DNA of 64,000 nt from Synechococcus sp. PCC 6312 (GTDB taxonomy: Bacteria; Cyanobacteriota; Cyanobacteriia; Thermosynechococcales; Thermosynechococcaceae), in the NCBI RefSeq assembly GCF_000316685.1, contig NC_019680.1, positions 2,109,501 through 2,173,500 on the forward strand. The letters are read 5' to 3'. Of the stretch, positions 31,122 to 39,222 are shown piece by piece; position 1 is the first letter of the stretch, and each line of letters starts with the position of its first letter. Position numbers and translations under genes: made by a program. The notes under the pieces are model-generated. The model saw nothing but the letters and a program-made list of their open reading frames with translations. It searched no databases and was not told the origin of the DNA.

Positions 31122-31280
31122 ATCCTCATCACTTAGAGTTGACGCGTTCCCAGGCCTGGGTAGGTTTACTGTCAGCAATCGATCAACGATTTGAACTTGG
31201 ATCGGAGCAGTTTTGAATTGCCACTCATGATATAGTCTCATAACACTATCGAGTTACGGGATTTTGAAGGAGGTATCCGC

Positions 31281-31889
31281 ATGAGTCAGGTTTTAGCAGA
31301 GGTTTTGGCGGCAAATCAGAGCTATGTTGAGAATTTTGGCGATAAGGGTGAATTACCGTTACCCCCAGGCCGACGTTTTGCGATTTTGACCTGCATGGAT
31401 GCCCGTCTGGATCCGGCGAAATATGCTGGCCTGGCAGAGGGAGATGCCCATGTGATTCGCAATGCAGGAGGACGGGCCAGTGATGATGCGATTCGCTCCT
31501 TGATTATTTCCTACAAACTTTTAGGCACACGGGAATGGTTTGTGATTCATCACACCAATTGCGGCATGGAGCTTTTTACCGATGAGATTATTCGGGGCCT
31601 CCTCAGCCAAAGTTTAGAAACTGCAATTGTTGATGAGTCTGGTTGGCGGGATGTAGGTCAAGAGCTTAAGTCTGAATTTGCCGATGAGGCTCGGTTTATT
31701 GATTGGTTGACATTTACGGATTTGGCTAAAAGTGTAGTTGCTGATGTTCAACGAATTCGCCGTCATCCCCTTGTCCCCAGCAATATCCCGATTTATGGGT
31801 TTATTTACGATGTCAAAACTGGGCAGTTAATTGAAGTTCCTAAAGCCACCGAAGCAGGTCAAGTTAGGGCTGGATTTTCACAACTCTAG
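31281..31889 (+). CDS. beta-carbonic anhydrase-like protein
   Basis: A 202-residue protein with the beta-class zinc ligands in order: Cys and the Asp-Arg pair in [12 protein letters not shown], then His and Cys in [12 protein letters not shown]. The [18 protein letters not shown] segment is also conserved. It is likely to hydrate CO2 or play a related role, possibly in carbon concentration or pH balance. The short form resembles Rv1284-type enzymes rather than the carboxysomal CcaA. An excellent AAGGAGGT ribosome site lies 7-8 bases before the ATG. It is convergent with the VOC gene. Confidence 0.9.
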   Translation: MSQVLAEVLAANQSYVENFGDKGELPLPPGRRFAILTCMDARLDPAKYAGLAEGDAHVIRNAGGRASDDAIRSLIISYKLLGTREWFVIHHTNCGMELFTDEIIRGLLSQSLETAIVDESGWRDVGQELKSEFADEARFIDWLTFTDLAKSVVADVQRIRRHPLVPSNIPIYGFIYDVKTGQLIEVPKATEAGQVRAGFSQL

Positions 31890-31909
31890 AATATATTCCT
31901 GGATTGTAT

Positions 31910-32923
31910 TTAACCCACAAGTGTCCAAAAATAGCCATCAGGAGCCATAAAGGAAAAGCTGGGTTCTTGAAACTCATTCTGAATAATTTCTGTGACTTGG
32001 GTGGCTGCACTAGCTTTAACCCGCTCCCAAAACTCGGAAATGGGTTGAACTCGATAGGTATAAAGAGATATCCCCAACTGGCCTGGGCGTGACTCTAGCA
32101 GCTTATTTTCTAAAGCCATGGCCTGGGGAAAGCGAATCACTTTGAGGCGACCGGATCGGACTTGACTTATATCTGTTACCGATGAGCGTGGATCGTCAAA
32201 ATCAGTGGTGTAGTAATAATCTCCAGGCCCCAGATCCAAAATCGGTCGAGCAGCGGGGTTATCTTCATAGCGATCCACCAGGCCATCCCGTGCCCGCAAT
32301 AGTCCTAAAACTTGATCATAAAAATCCAGCACCTCGCTACTATCATCTTGAATCACCAGGCCAACATGGGTGATTTGACTCGTTTGGAAAAAAGAATGGG
32401 GGTTAACGGAGCCGTAGTGAGGTAATTGATAGTTAAATCGCTGGAAGAAAACGTGACGGGTCAATGGGGTCAGCCACAAACTTTCACGCACTCCCAATAA
32501 TGGGTCAACCCAGGCCCGGGCAGGAGTAGCTGAAGCATAAATTTGACTCCAAAGAGGCTCGGTGTAGCGATAGGTATCAGGAGATCGCTGGGCCAGAAGT
32601 TCAAAGTGATTGAGAAGATTCAAGAGATCATTGGTTAAAGTCGTTCCCCAGCGATTCCCGATCACCTTCATTGAAGCCAAACCCAGGCCAGGCCCCGTCG
32701 GGCTTTCCCAGGCCATGAGTCGAAGTAAACCATGATCGGCATTTTGATGAAGCAGTCTGACGGATTGCAGCCCAGAGCGCACACCATACAACCGCTCTGC
32801 ACCCTCAGGAGATAACCGTCCAATCTCACCGATCCGATAACCAAACTGCTGCCAATACTGCACCTGAGCCAGTAAATCCAGTGTGCCAATCCCCACCTCA
32901 TAAATGCCTTGAATCGTTCCCAT
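31910..32923 (-). CDS. VOC-superfamily (glyoxalase/dioxygenase-like) protein
   Basis: A 337-residue protein with two vicinal-oxygen-chelate-like modules. The first begins GIYEVGIGTLDLLAQVQYWQQFGY. The second, near residue 185, begins THVGLVIQDDSSEVLDFYDQVLGLL, the usual start of a VOC repeat, and the chain ends FMAPDGYFWTLVG. Metal-ligand residues are not certain. I use ATG 32923 (MGTIQG) rather than the GTG/ATG at 32935. Substrate unknown. A decayed piece of this gene, covering codons for about residues 40-75, lies at 27585-27690. Confidence 0.78.
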   Translation of the reverse strand: MGTIQGIYEVGIGTLDLLAQVQYWQQFGYRIGEIGRLSPEGAERLYGVRSGLQSVRLLHQNADHGLLRLMAWESPTGPGLGLASMKVIGNRWGTTLTNDLLNLLNHFELLAQRSPDTYRYTEPLWSQIYASATPARAWVDPLLGVRESLWLTPLTRHVFFQRFNYQLPHYGSVNPHSFFQTSQITHVGLVIQDDSSEVLDFYDQVLGLLRARDGLVDRYEDNPAARPILDLGPGDYYYTTDFDDPRSSVTDISQVRSGRLKVIRFPQAMALENKLLESRPGQLGISLYTYRVQPISEFWERVKASAATQVTEIIQNEFQEPSFSFMAPDGYFWTLVG

Positions 32924-33085
32924 ACCTCGCCTCAAGCCAGTTTTAGAGTCTTAGTCATCCAACACCTAGAGCCGTCCCTGAATTAGCCCAGACTTAACCA
33001 TTGCATAAACTTCAGTCTGTATGCGAGAATCAAAAACTAATGTACAGTAACTCACTCGGTTTTTAGTATTTTAAGTAGGTCGTTT

Positions 33086-33325
33086 ATGTCTTTATCTCTA
33101 TCCCAGCCTCCTATCTCTCAACAGCGTGTCCCCATCACCCACCAGGCCTGGAGTTGGCCAAGACGGTTTTGGTGGTCATTCCAATCCTTGTTAACGGTTG
33201 CCAAACTTTTACCTCTGATTTTTGCCAGCCTTGTCTATCTGGGCCTATGGTCTTTGGGACGGCAACTCACGGGTAAGAAAAAAGCAACCTTGGCCCCATA
33301 CCCCCAATATTCATCCCAAATTTGA
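33086..33325 (+). CDS. small hypothetical membrane protein
   Basis: A 79-residue frame with a Trp-rich stretch (HQAWSWPRRFWWSF) followed by one membrane helix (about residues 38-60, VAKLLPLIFASLVYLGLWSLG) and a basic tail. It is preceded by a 150-bp gap suitable for a promoter and a weak AGGT ribosome site. The product is plausible but unrecognised. The gene lies 49 bp before the CDF-like gene on the same strand. Confidence 0.5.
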   Translation: MSLSLSQPPISQQRVPITHQAWSWPRRFWWSFQSLLTVAKLLPLIFASLVYLGLWSLGRQLTGKKKATLAPYPQYSSQI

Positions 33326-33374
33326 GTTTTTCGTTATGCTCTGACATATTGGAACCCTCTGGGCAAGTTAAGTC

Positions 33375-33962
33375 ATGACCAAAAACATCGGGTTACGTCC
33401 CGCCATCCTGTTCGTGGGGCTTGCCAACCTCAGTTACTTTTTCGTGGAATTTTGGGTTGCCCGACACATCAACTCAGTTTCCCTATTTGCCGATAGTATT
33501 GATTTTCTCGAAGATGCCGCCGTTAATTTCCTCATCCTTGTTGCCTTAGGCTGGCCTGCAAAAACACGAGCATTTGTTGGGATGTTCCTCTCGGGTGTGC
33601 TGCTGATTCCGGCGATTGCATTGGCCTGGGCCGTCTGGCAGAAATTTGCTACCCCAACACCACCGGAACCTTGGTTATTGTCTGGCACTGGCCTGGGTGC
33701 GCTGGTTGTTAATCTGGTCTGTGCCTTTGTCATCTCTAAATATCGCCATCACGAGGGCAGTTTAGTTAAAGCGGCGTTTCTTTCGGCCCGGAATGATGCC
33801 TTGGCCAATATTGCGATTATCGGGGCTGGCCTGGTGACATTGCTCTGGTTATCTGGCTGGCCCGATTTAATTGTGGGGATTGGAATTTTAATCATGAATG
33901 CCGATGCTGCCAAGGCCATTTGGAAAGCGGCTAGAGATGAACACACCTTAGCTGAGCCTTAG
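33375..33962 (+). CDS. cation diffusion facilitator-like transporter, membrane domain only
   Basis: A 195-residue protein with five or six membrane helices. SLFADSIDFLEDAAVN corresponds to the CDF helix-2 metal-site region (usually SxSLxADxxHxxxD). ARNDALANIAIIGAGLV corresponds to helix 5, where the second Asp site normally lies. The C-terminal cytoplasmic dimerisation domain of standard CDF proteins is absent, so this is a short form. Divalent cation export is inferred. The helix-2 His is Asp here (ADSIDFLED), so specificity may differ from zinc transporters. Confidence 0.78.
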   Translation: MTKNIGLRPAILFVGLANLSYFFVEFWVARHINSVSLFADSIDFLEDAAVNFLILVALGWPAKTRAFVGMFLSGVLLIPAIALAWAVWQKFATPTPPEPWLLSGTGLGALVVNLVCAFVISKYRHHEGSLVKAAFLSARNDALANIAIIGAGLVTLLWLSGWPDLIVGIGILIMNADAAKAIWKAARDEHTLAEP

Positions 33963-34057
33963 AAAAGTACCTAAACTCAGTCCCAACGCCTGAATATTCA
34001 TCTGTTCTCTCAAGTGGGAATCTTGACCAATCGACAATACAGCTATCAACCTTAAAC

Positions 34058-34086
34058 TTTACTTAACCTTGCTCAAACCTTATAAT
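34058..34086 (+). promoter_or_regulatory. putative sigma-70-type promoter of the MgtC-like gene
   Basis: A perfect TATAAT at 34081-34086 is preceded, after 17 bases, by TTTACT (4 of 6 matches to TTGACA) at 34058-34063. Transcription would start near 34093, leaving a leader of about 28 bases before the ATG at 34121. Confidence 0.5.
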
Positions 34087-34120
34087 CCCCTTATTCGCCG
34101 GGTTTAGTGAGGTATATCTG

Positions 34121-34678
34121 ATGGCGTTAGAAAATACTTTATTCTTCAGCCCGGATGATATATTCACAATTTCGTTGCGTTTGGGCATGGCGTTTTTTGT
34201 GGGGGGTGCGATTGGCTTAAACCGACAACAACCCGGGCGACCTGCTGGCCTACGCACCTATATGGCTGTGAGCGTTGGTTCTGCTTTATTTGTGATGCTG
34301 CCACTCCAGGCCGGGATTGATCTTAATTCCACTAATGCCTTGAGTCGGACAGTGCAGGGGGTGGCAACTGGGGTGGGGTTTATTGGTGCGGGTTTAATTT
34401 TGCAACAGTCAAGTCATGGAGTAAAGCCAGAAGTTAAGGGTCTGACCTCTGCTGCTGCCTTGTGGTTAACTGCTGGCCTGGGAACTGCTGCCGGATGTGG
34501 GCTTTGGATTACCAGCTTAATCGGAACATTAATGACCTTGGTAATTTTGAGCGGAGTCAAGCGGATTAAACAAGCTCCCCTGTATCAAGTGCATATCTAT
34601 GGGAAAGGTAAAAAGAAAAAGACCGCAGCCCCGTTGAAAAACATCTCAGCCTCTACTCCTGACAATTCTAACGATTGA
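34121..34678 (+). CDS. MgtC/SapB family membrane protein
   Basis: A 185-residue protein with the MgtC/SapB signature: LRLGMAFFVGGAIGLNRQQPGRPAGLRTYM, VGSALFVML, GVGFIGAGLIL, and GLTSAAALWLTAGLGTAAGCG. It has four to five membrane helices and a basic C-terminal tail (GKGKKKKTAAP). MgtC proteins affect magnesium homeostasis and ATP synthase activity in pathogens. The role in cyanobacteria is not established. The predicted promoter is close by, so it is likely monocistronic. Confidence 0.9.
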   Translation: MALENTLFFSPDDIFTISLRLGMAFFVGGAIGLNRQQPGRPAGLRTYMAVSVGSALFVMLPLQAGIDLNSTNALSRTVQGVATGVGFIGAGLILQQSSHGVKPEVKGLTSAAALWLTAGLGTAAGCGLWITSLIGTLMTLVILSGVKRIKQAPLYQVHIYGKGKKKKTAAPLKNISASTPDNSND

Positions 34679-34840
34679 TAAAATTTATGGATTTTCCCAT
34701 GCCGACTTGGAAATTTTAGAGAAAATAAGTTAATCTACTTAATATCTGTCGGCTTTAAGGAATTGATTTGTCCCCCAGATGTTCATGGTCAAGGGAGGCA
34801 GACGTTAATCCATTTGCAGAGTTTTGGAATATTGAGTATC

Positions 34841-35800
34841 ATGAGAGCCTTTACCAAATCATTATCCCGTCTCAGTTGGCGGTCACGGCGATTACTAATT
34901 GCGGCCGTATTTTTTCTCGCAGTCGTTGCTTTACCTATTACCTGGATTGTCAATGCCACTGCCGCCCCCGGGGCCACAATTCAATTTGTCAGTCCAGACT
35001 GGGTGAAGTCCCAAGCAAAAAACTCTAATCTTCGCATTCTCGATGTCCGTAATGCCCCCCTGGAATATATTTCTGGACACCTTCCCAATGCCGTAAATAT
35101 TGCTGATGCTGCTTTTCGGGGGCCGGATGGTCGCTTGCCGGTACAGTACTGGGATGAAGTTAAACTCACTAAAATCCTAGGTCAAGCCGGAGTTAGCAAT
35201 AATAGTAAGGTCTTGGTCTATTCGGATGCTCGGGATGTTCTCGGTGCAACGATGGTGGCCTATGTCCTCGAGCGGCTTGGCTTTAAGGATATTGCGATTC
35301 TCGATGGTGGCTTTACTGGTTATAAGGCGAGTGGGGAAGTAACCAAAGCCTATCCCAAATATTCTATTGCCCAACCAAAGTTTCAAGATAACCCCAACAT
35401 TCGCGTCAATCTGGCTCAGGTCAAGCAACTGATTGGTAAGCCTGGGGTGGTTTTTGTTGATCCACGGCCACCAAAGCTCTTTAGCGGTGAAGAAAATGTC
35501 TTTATCCGGAATGGTCACATTCCCGGCGCACGGAATATCCCTTGGCCCACGTTCACAACTGCAGATAACCCGCACAAACTCAAGTCCTTGGATGAGATCA
35601 AAGCGATTTTAGCCAGCAAAAAAGTTGACCCCAGCCAAGATGTGATTGTCACGTGCAGCACCGGCCGGGAAGCTACCTTGCAATACATTGTCCTGAAGCA
35701 CTTGCTCAAATACCCGAAAGTCCGCATCTATGAAGGCTCTTGGACTGAGTATAGTGCCACCGATTTACCCGTTCAAACTGGCCCTGATCCGATTGGTTAG
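34841..35800 (+). CDS. exported two-domain rhodanese-type sulfurtransferase
   Basis: A 319-residue protein. A basic N-terminus and hydrophobic core (RLLIAAVFFLAVVALPITWIV), ending near NATAAPG, form a signal peptide or anchor, so the enzyme should act in the periplasm or lumen. Two rhodanese domains follow. The first has LDVRNAPLEYISGHLPNA but Asp at the catalytic position (VYSDARDVLG), so it is probably inactive. The second has the active loop CSTGREA. I use ATG 34841; the upstream in-frame ATG at 34763 adds unconserved residues. It is followed by a small exported peptide and a YeeE-type transporter on the same strand, indicating sulfane or thiosulfate metabolism. Confidence 0.88.
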   Translation: MRAFTKSLSRLSWRSRRLLIAAVFFLAVVALPITWIVNATAAPGATIQFVSPDWVKSQAKNSNLRILDVRNAPLEYISGHLPNAVNIADAAFRGPDGRLPVQYWDEVKLTKILGQAGVSNNSKVLVYSDARDVLGATMVAYVLERLGFKDIAILDGGFTGYKASGEVTKAYPKYSIAQPKFQDNPNIRVNLAQVKQLIGKPGVVFVDPRPPKLFSGEENVFIRNGHIPGARNIPWPTFTTADNPHKLKSLDEIKAILASKKVDPSQDVIVTCSTGREATLQYIVLKHLLKYPKVRIYEGSWTEYSATDLPVQTGPDPIG

Positions 35801-35863
35801 TGGTCTAATAGATTGTTGAGGCTGTTAGCGTTCGCTCCTAAGTTTTTTGTTGAGGTTTTGCTT

Positions 35864-36001
35864 GTGAAAATCCTTTCATCTCTGGTGTTGTCGGGACTTT
35901 TGTGTTTGGGGCTTGGCCTGGTAAGTTTGGTGATTACATCTGAGGCTTCTGCCTGTGACATCCCTTCTCAAACCAGCACCAAAACACCACCGAAAAAATG
36001 A
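35864..36001 (+). CDS. small exported peptide (possible lipoprotein)
   Basis: A 45-residue frame from GTG at 35864. It consists almost wholly of a signal peptide (VKILSSLVLSGLLCLGLGL) followed by ITSEASACDIPSQ and a short Lys/Thr/Pro tail. EASAC could be a lipobox, although Leu at -3 is lacking. A TGAGG ribosome site stands 9 bases upstream. The stop overlaps the start of the YeeE-type gene (ATGA at 35998), so the two are translationally coupled. Unrecognised; it may simply be a leader that couples translation. Confidence 0.5.
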   Translation: MKILSSLVLSGLLCLGLGLVSLVITSEASACDIPSQTSTKTPPKK

Positions 36002-37197
36002 GTCTGTCTCAACCTTCGGGGGCCTGGCAAAAACTTTTAGCATCAAAGACTGTGGCAATAGCTCTGGGCCTCATTGGCTTTGGGGTTGTTGCCCTTTCCC
36101 GTTATGGCTGGCGGCAGAGTATTCTTTTTCTCTTGGGTGCTTTGCTGGGACTAACTCTCCACCATGCCCGCTTTGGCTTTAGCTCGGCCTATCGGAATTG
36201 GTGGCTGCATCGGGATGGGCGGGGGCTTTTGGCTCAGTGTTTATTACTCGCAGTGGCCACGGTTCTGTTTGCTCCTGTTTTGTCCGCGGGAGAAATTGCT
36301 GGGGAAACAATTCGCGGGGCCTTGGCCCCTGTGGGTGTAGCGGGGATGGTAGGGGCGTTTTTGTTTGGGATTGGGATGCAGTGGGGCGGGGGTTGTGGCT
36401 GTGGTAGTTTAGCTGGCCTGGGGAGCGGCAATGGCTCGATTGTGATTACGATTCTGATGTTTAGCGTTGGCTCGTTTTTGGCCAGTTTGACTCGCCCCTT
36501 TTGGGCCCAGTTTCCCAGTTGGCAGCCGATTGTTTGGAACCAGGCCTTGGGTTGGGTTGGGGGTGTGGCGTTCCAGTTAGCCCTATTGGGAATTGTGGCG
36601 GGTGTAATTCTCTGGCTAAACCAGGCCCCGTTAAAGTCTCGATCTGAAGCACTCATCGCGACCGATCAGTCTTCCAAACAGGAGTTAAGCAAAATCATTC
36701 GGGGGCCTTGGTCCCTCACCACTGGAGCGATTGTTTTAGCAGTCTTGGCCTGGTTAACTTTGATTGTCTCTGGGCAACCCTGGCGCATCACTTGGGGCTT
36801 TTTAGTCTGGGGCGCGCATTTAGCTCAAACCCTCGGATGGAACCCAGGCCAGGCCCCGTTTTGGCAGAGTGAACCGGCCCAATTTGCTCTGAATCATAGT
36901 ATTTTTGCTGATGTCAGTTCTGTGATGAATCTCAGCTTGATTTTGGGAGCGGTTCTGGGGGCAGGTTTAACTGGGAACTTTGCGATTCGGTTTGATTTAT
37001 CAGGGCGACAAATTTTGGCTCGCGGCTTTGGTGGTTTACTCATGGGCTATGGGGCGTTGCTTTCCTTTGGCTGCAATATCAGTGCTTTTTTAGGGGGGAT
37101 TGCCTCGCTCAGTTTGCATGGTTGGCTGTGGATTGTTTTTGCCCTATTTGGCAGTTGGCTGTCTTTACAATTCCAGGGGCAACTCAAGGGTGAATAG
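35998..37197 (+). CDS. YeeE/YedE (TsuA-like) sulfur-compound transporter
   Basis: A 399-residue integral membrane protein with about ten helices in two halves. The conserved motifs include HHARFGFSSAYRNWWL, GGGCGCGSLAGLGSGNG, which carries Cys residues on the expected conduction path, and SFGCNISAFLGGIAS near the C-terminus with another conserved Cys. In E. coli and relatives this family imports thiosulfate. The exported rhodanese just upstream supports a thiosulfate or sulfane-sulfur role here. The start ATG overlaps the stop of the small exported peptide. Confidence 0.88.
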   Translation: MSLSQPSGAWQKLLASKTVAIALGLIGFGVVALSRYGWRQSILFLLGALLGLTLHHARFGFSSAYRNWWLHRDGRGLLAQCLLLAVATVLFAPVLSAGEIAGETIRGALAPVGVAGMVGAFLFGIGMQWGGGCGCGSLAGLGSGNGSIVITILMFSVGSFLASLTRPFWAQFPSWQPIVWNQALGWVGGVAFQLALLGIVAGVILWLNQAPLKSRSEALIATDQSSKQELSKIIRGPWSLTTGAIVLAVLAWLTLIVSGQPWRITWGFLVWGAHLAQTLGWNPGQAPFWQSEPAQFALNHSIFADVSSVMNLSLILGAVLGAGLTGNFAIRFDLSGRQILARGFGGLLMGYGALLSFGCNISAFLGGIASLSLHGWLWIVFALFGSWLSLQFQGQLKGE

Positions 37198-37236
37198 CAA
37201 TCTAAATTGTTTTTTAAGGAAAGTAGCTGAAACAGA

Positions 37237-37340
37237 TATAGTTTGACTCATTTACGGCTGCTTAAGAGCAAGTCAGAAAACCTCCCACTGGTGAAACTTT
37301 GAACATTTTTACGCGTCAGAACAGTCTGTGTAACGCTATA
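37237..37340. repeat. MITE-like inverted-repeat element, copy B
   Basis: A 104-bp segment related to copy A (27782-27887). The ends are TATAGTTTGAC and GTAACGCTATA, an imperfect inverted repeat with 8 of 11 pairs. Shared internal blocks are AGCAAGTCAGAAAA and CAGAACAGTCTGTGTAA. It has diverged more than copy A and is probably older. It lies directly after the YeeE-type gene and has no coding capacity. Confidence 0.65.
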
Positions 37341-37428
37341 GTTGATGACTGAAATAAACTTAAGGAAAATATTTCTAAATCTTTAGTCTGCAATAGGGCT
37401 ACTCCTAAGATTCCTCAGTGGTATCGAA

Positions 37429-37611
37429 CTACTTGATGGTACGAATAATCAAGTGATCTGGAATTGCCTGCCAAATGCTATCCCAAAATGCGGTGTCATC
37501 AGTCCCTTCCCAGGCCTGGAGATAGGCCCCCCAAACTTGATCGGGTGCAGATTCTTCAAGAATTGGATAGCAAGCTTTAGCGCAAGGCCGATTGAGTCTT
37601 CCCCAAGTCAT
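37429..37611 (-). CDS. small hypothetical protein, possibly lacking its true start
   Basis: A 60-residue frame (MTWGRLNRPCAKACYP, then DQVWGAYLQAWEGTDD) with protein-like composition and the Gln-Ala-Trp reading of the iterated palindrome. The same frame stays open about 24 codons further upstream, to a TGA near 37686, with no ATG, GTG or TTG (VQIIPDLPTPPSPDWESHR), and that part also looks coding. It may be the 3' remnant of a larger gene that lost its start. No family is recognised. Confidence 0.4.
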   Translation of the reverse strand: MTWGRLNRPCAKACYPILEESAPDQVWGAYLQAWEGTDDTAFWDSIWQAIPDHLIIRTIK

Positions 37612-37876
37612 GCATGGCCGGTGTGATTCCCAATCAGGTGATGGAGGAGTGGGCAGATCAGGGATGATTTGAACCCTACCCCCTCAGGCTCGTGTTTAGA
37701 AATTCTCCAGAAGCGGAAGTAATAAATTTTGCTAATGATTTTTTTAGGCTAAACATTTAAAGAATTATTGCATTGAAAAGCCAGCCAGCGGTCTATTAGG
37801 ATCAAAAGGCGAAGTCCCTCAATCCGTCTTGGGAGGACAGCGGCTCAGGCACTTAACTTTATCAAGGCAAATACTT

Positions 37877-39220
37877 ATGACTACCGATGTCAGCAGCTTA
37901 ATGACCCTTGTGGAAACAACCGCCCAGCAATTGGGCATTCACAAATATGATCTCGGTGGTTCTCAGATAGATGAGGTCTCTGTGCAAGTTCAAAATGGCC
38001 GGCCCAAGCAGGTCAAAGCTTCCCAGCGCTCAGGGATTACGGTGCGGGTTTGGAATGAGCAGGGACAAATGGGGGTAACAAGTACAACGGATTTGGATCG
38101 GCGAGGTTTGGAGTTAGCCTTGGGGATGGCCCGGGATGCCAGTCATTTTGGGGTTATAGAACATATTCCCGACTTTAGTCCCCAGGCCCAGGCCCCCGTA
38201 GCCCCCATTTCCTCTCCCCTAGTCAGCCCCGCCCCCGCCAGTGAATTAGTCGAAAAACTTGTCGCTGCCGAACAAGCCGTCATTGAAGCTCACCCAGCTA
38301 TCAGTAGTGTTCCCTATAACGGATTATCCCAACGGGCTATCTCGCGGTTTTATCTCAACAGTGAAGGGGCCATGCGCCAAGAGGGGGGAACCTACACCTC
38401 CATTTATCTCTACAGCAAAACCGATGTGGCCGGTCGGAAACCCCGCAGTGCCGGAGCCTTTCGCCTCAGCTATGGCCTGGAAGACCTGGATATTGCCAGT
38501 TGTGTTGCCGAAACCACAGAAAAAACTACTAGCCATTTAGACTACCAACCTATTGCTTCGGGTCACTATCCCGTCATCTTTTCCCCGGAAGCGTTTTTAA
38601 GCCTCCTCTCGGCATTTTCCAACCTGTTTAACGCCCAAAGCATTTTGGATGGACAAAGCCTTTCCACCCCCGACTCCCTCGGCCAGGCCCTCGCTGTTCC
38701 AGACCTGACTGTTTTTGATGATGCCCGTCATCCCGAACATATCGGTGCCACAACCTTTGATGGGGAAGGAACACCGACCCAACGCACCCCCCTGATTGAG
38801 CAAGGAATCTTAACCGGATTACTCCACAGTGCCGGAACCGCCAAACGCCTCCAAGCCCAACCCACAGGCCATGCCAACATGGGGGCAAAAGTCACCGTCA
38901 GTAGTCATTTTTATGATGTTTTGCCCGGTCGGGAAGCTAACTCCGGTTATAATTTGGCAACTGCGGACGGGGTCGTCTATGTGGATGATCTCCATGCTCT
39001 CCATGCTGGGGTGAAGGCTTTACAAGGATCGTTTTCTTTGCCCTTTGATGGCTGGTTACTGAAGAACGGTGAGAAAATTAGTATCGAGTCGGCTACGGTA
39101 GCAGGGGATTTTCGGACAGTCCTGAAACAGATTGTTCATCTTGATCCGGTTGCGCAATTTACCCAAGGTGGTTTCTGCCCCCTTGTCTGGGTGGACGGAT
39201 TAGCCATTACTGGAGAATAA
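37877..39220 (+). CDS. pmbA: TldE/PmbA-family metalloprotease subunit
   Basis: A 447-residue protein of the TldD/PmbA family. The N-terminal part has VSVQVQNGRPKQVKAS and RSGITVRVWNEQGQMG. The centre has NSEGAMRQEGG, and the C-terminal part has TFDDARHPEHIGATTFDGEGTPTQRTPLIEQGILTGLLH with a conserved YDVLPGREANSGYN. In E. coli, TldD supplies the zinc site and PmbA (TldE) the non-catalytic half, processing peptides such as microcin B17. No HExxH is seen, which fits TldE. I use ATG 37877. TldD is not nearby. The lptF/G-like gene starts 2 bp later. Confidence 0.88.
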   Translation: MTTDVSSLMTLVETTAQQLGIHKYDLGGSQIDEVSVQVQNGRPKQVKASQRSGITVRVWNEQGQMGVTSTTDLDRRGLELALGMARDASHFGVIEHIPDFSPQAQAPVAPISSPLVSPAPASELVEKLVAAEQAVIEAHPAISSVPYNGLSQRAISRFYLNSEGAMRQEGGTYTSIYLYSKTDVAGRKPRSAGAFRLSYGLEDLDIASCVAETTEKTTSHLDYQPIASGHYPVIFSPEAFLSLLSAFSNLFNAQSILDGQSLSTPDSLGQALAVPDLTVFDDARHPEHIGATTFDGEGTPTQRTPLIEQGILTGLLHSAGTAKRLQAQPTGHANMGAKVTVSSHFYDVLPGREANSGYNLATADGVVYVDDLHALHAGVKALQGSFSLPFDGWLLKNGEKISIESATVAGDFRTVLKQIVHLDPVAQFTQGGFCPLVWVDGLAITGE

Positions 39221-39222
39221 AT

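Noticed and set aside
37640-37700. A tRNA T-arm-like GGTTCAAATC on the minus strand
   Set aside because: The stem pairing, acceptor partner and anticodon arm cannot be assembled, and the same bases read as an open frame continuing into the small ORF at 37611.
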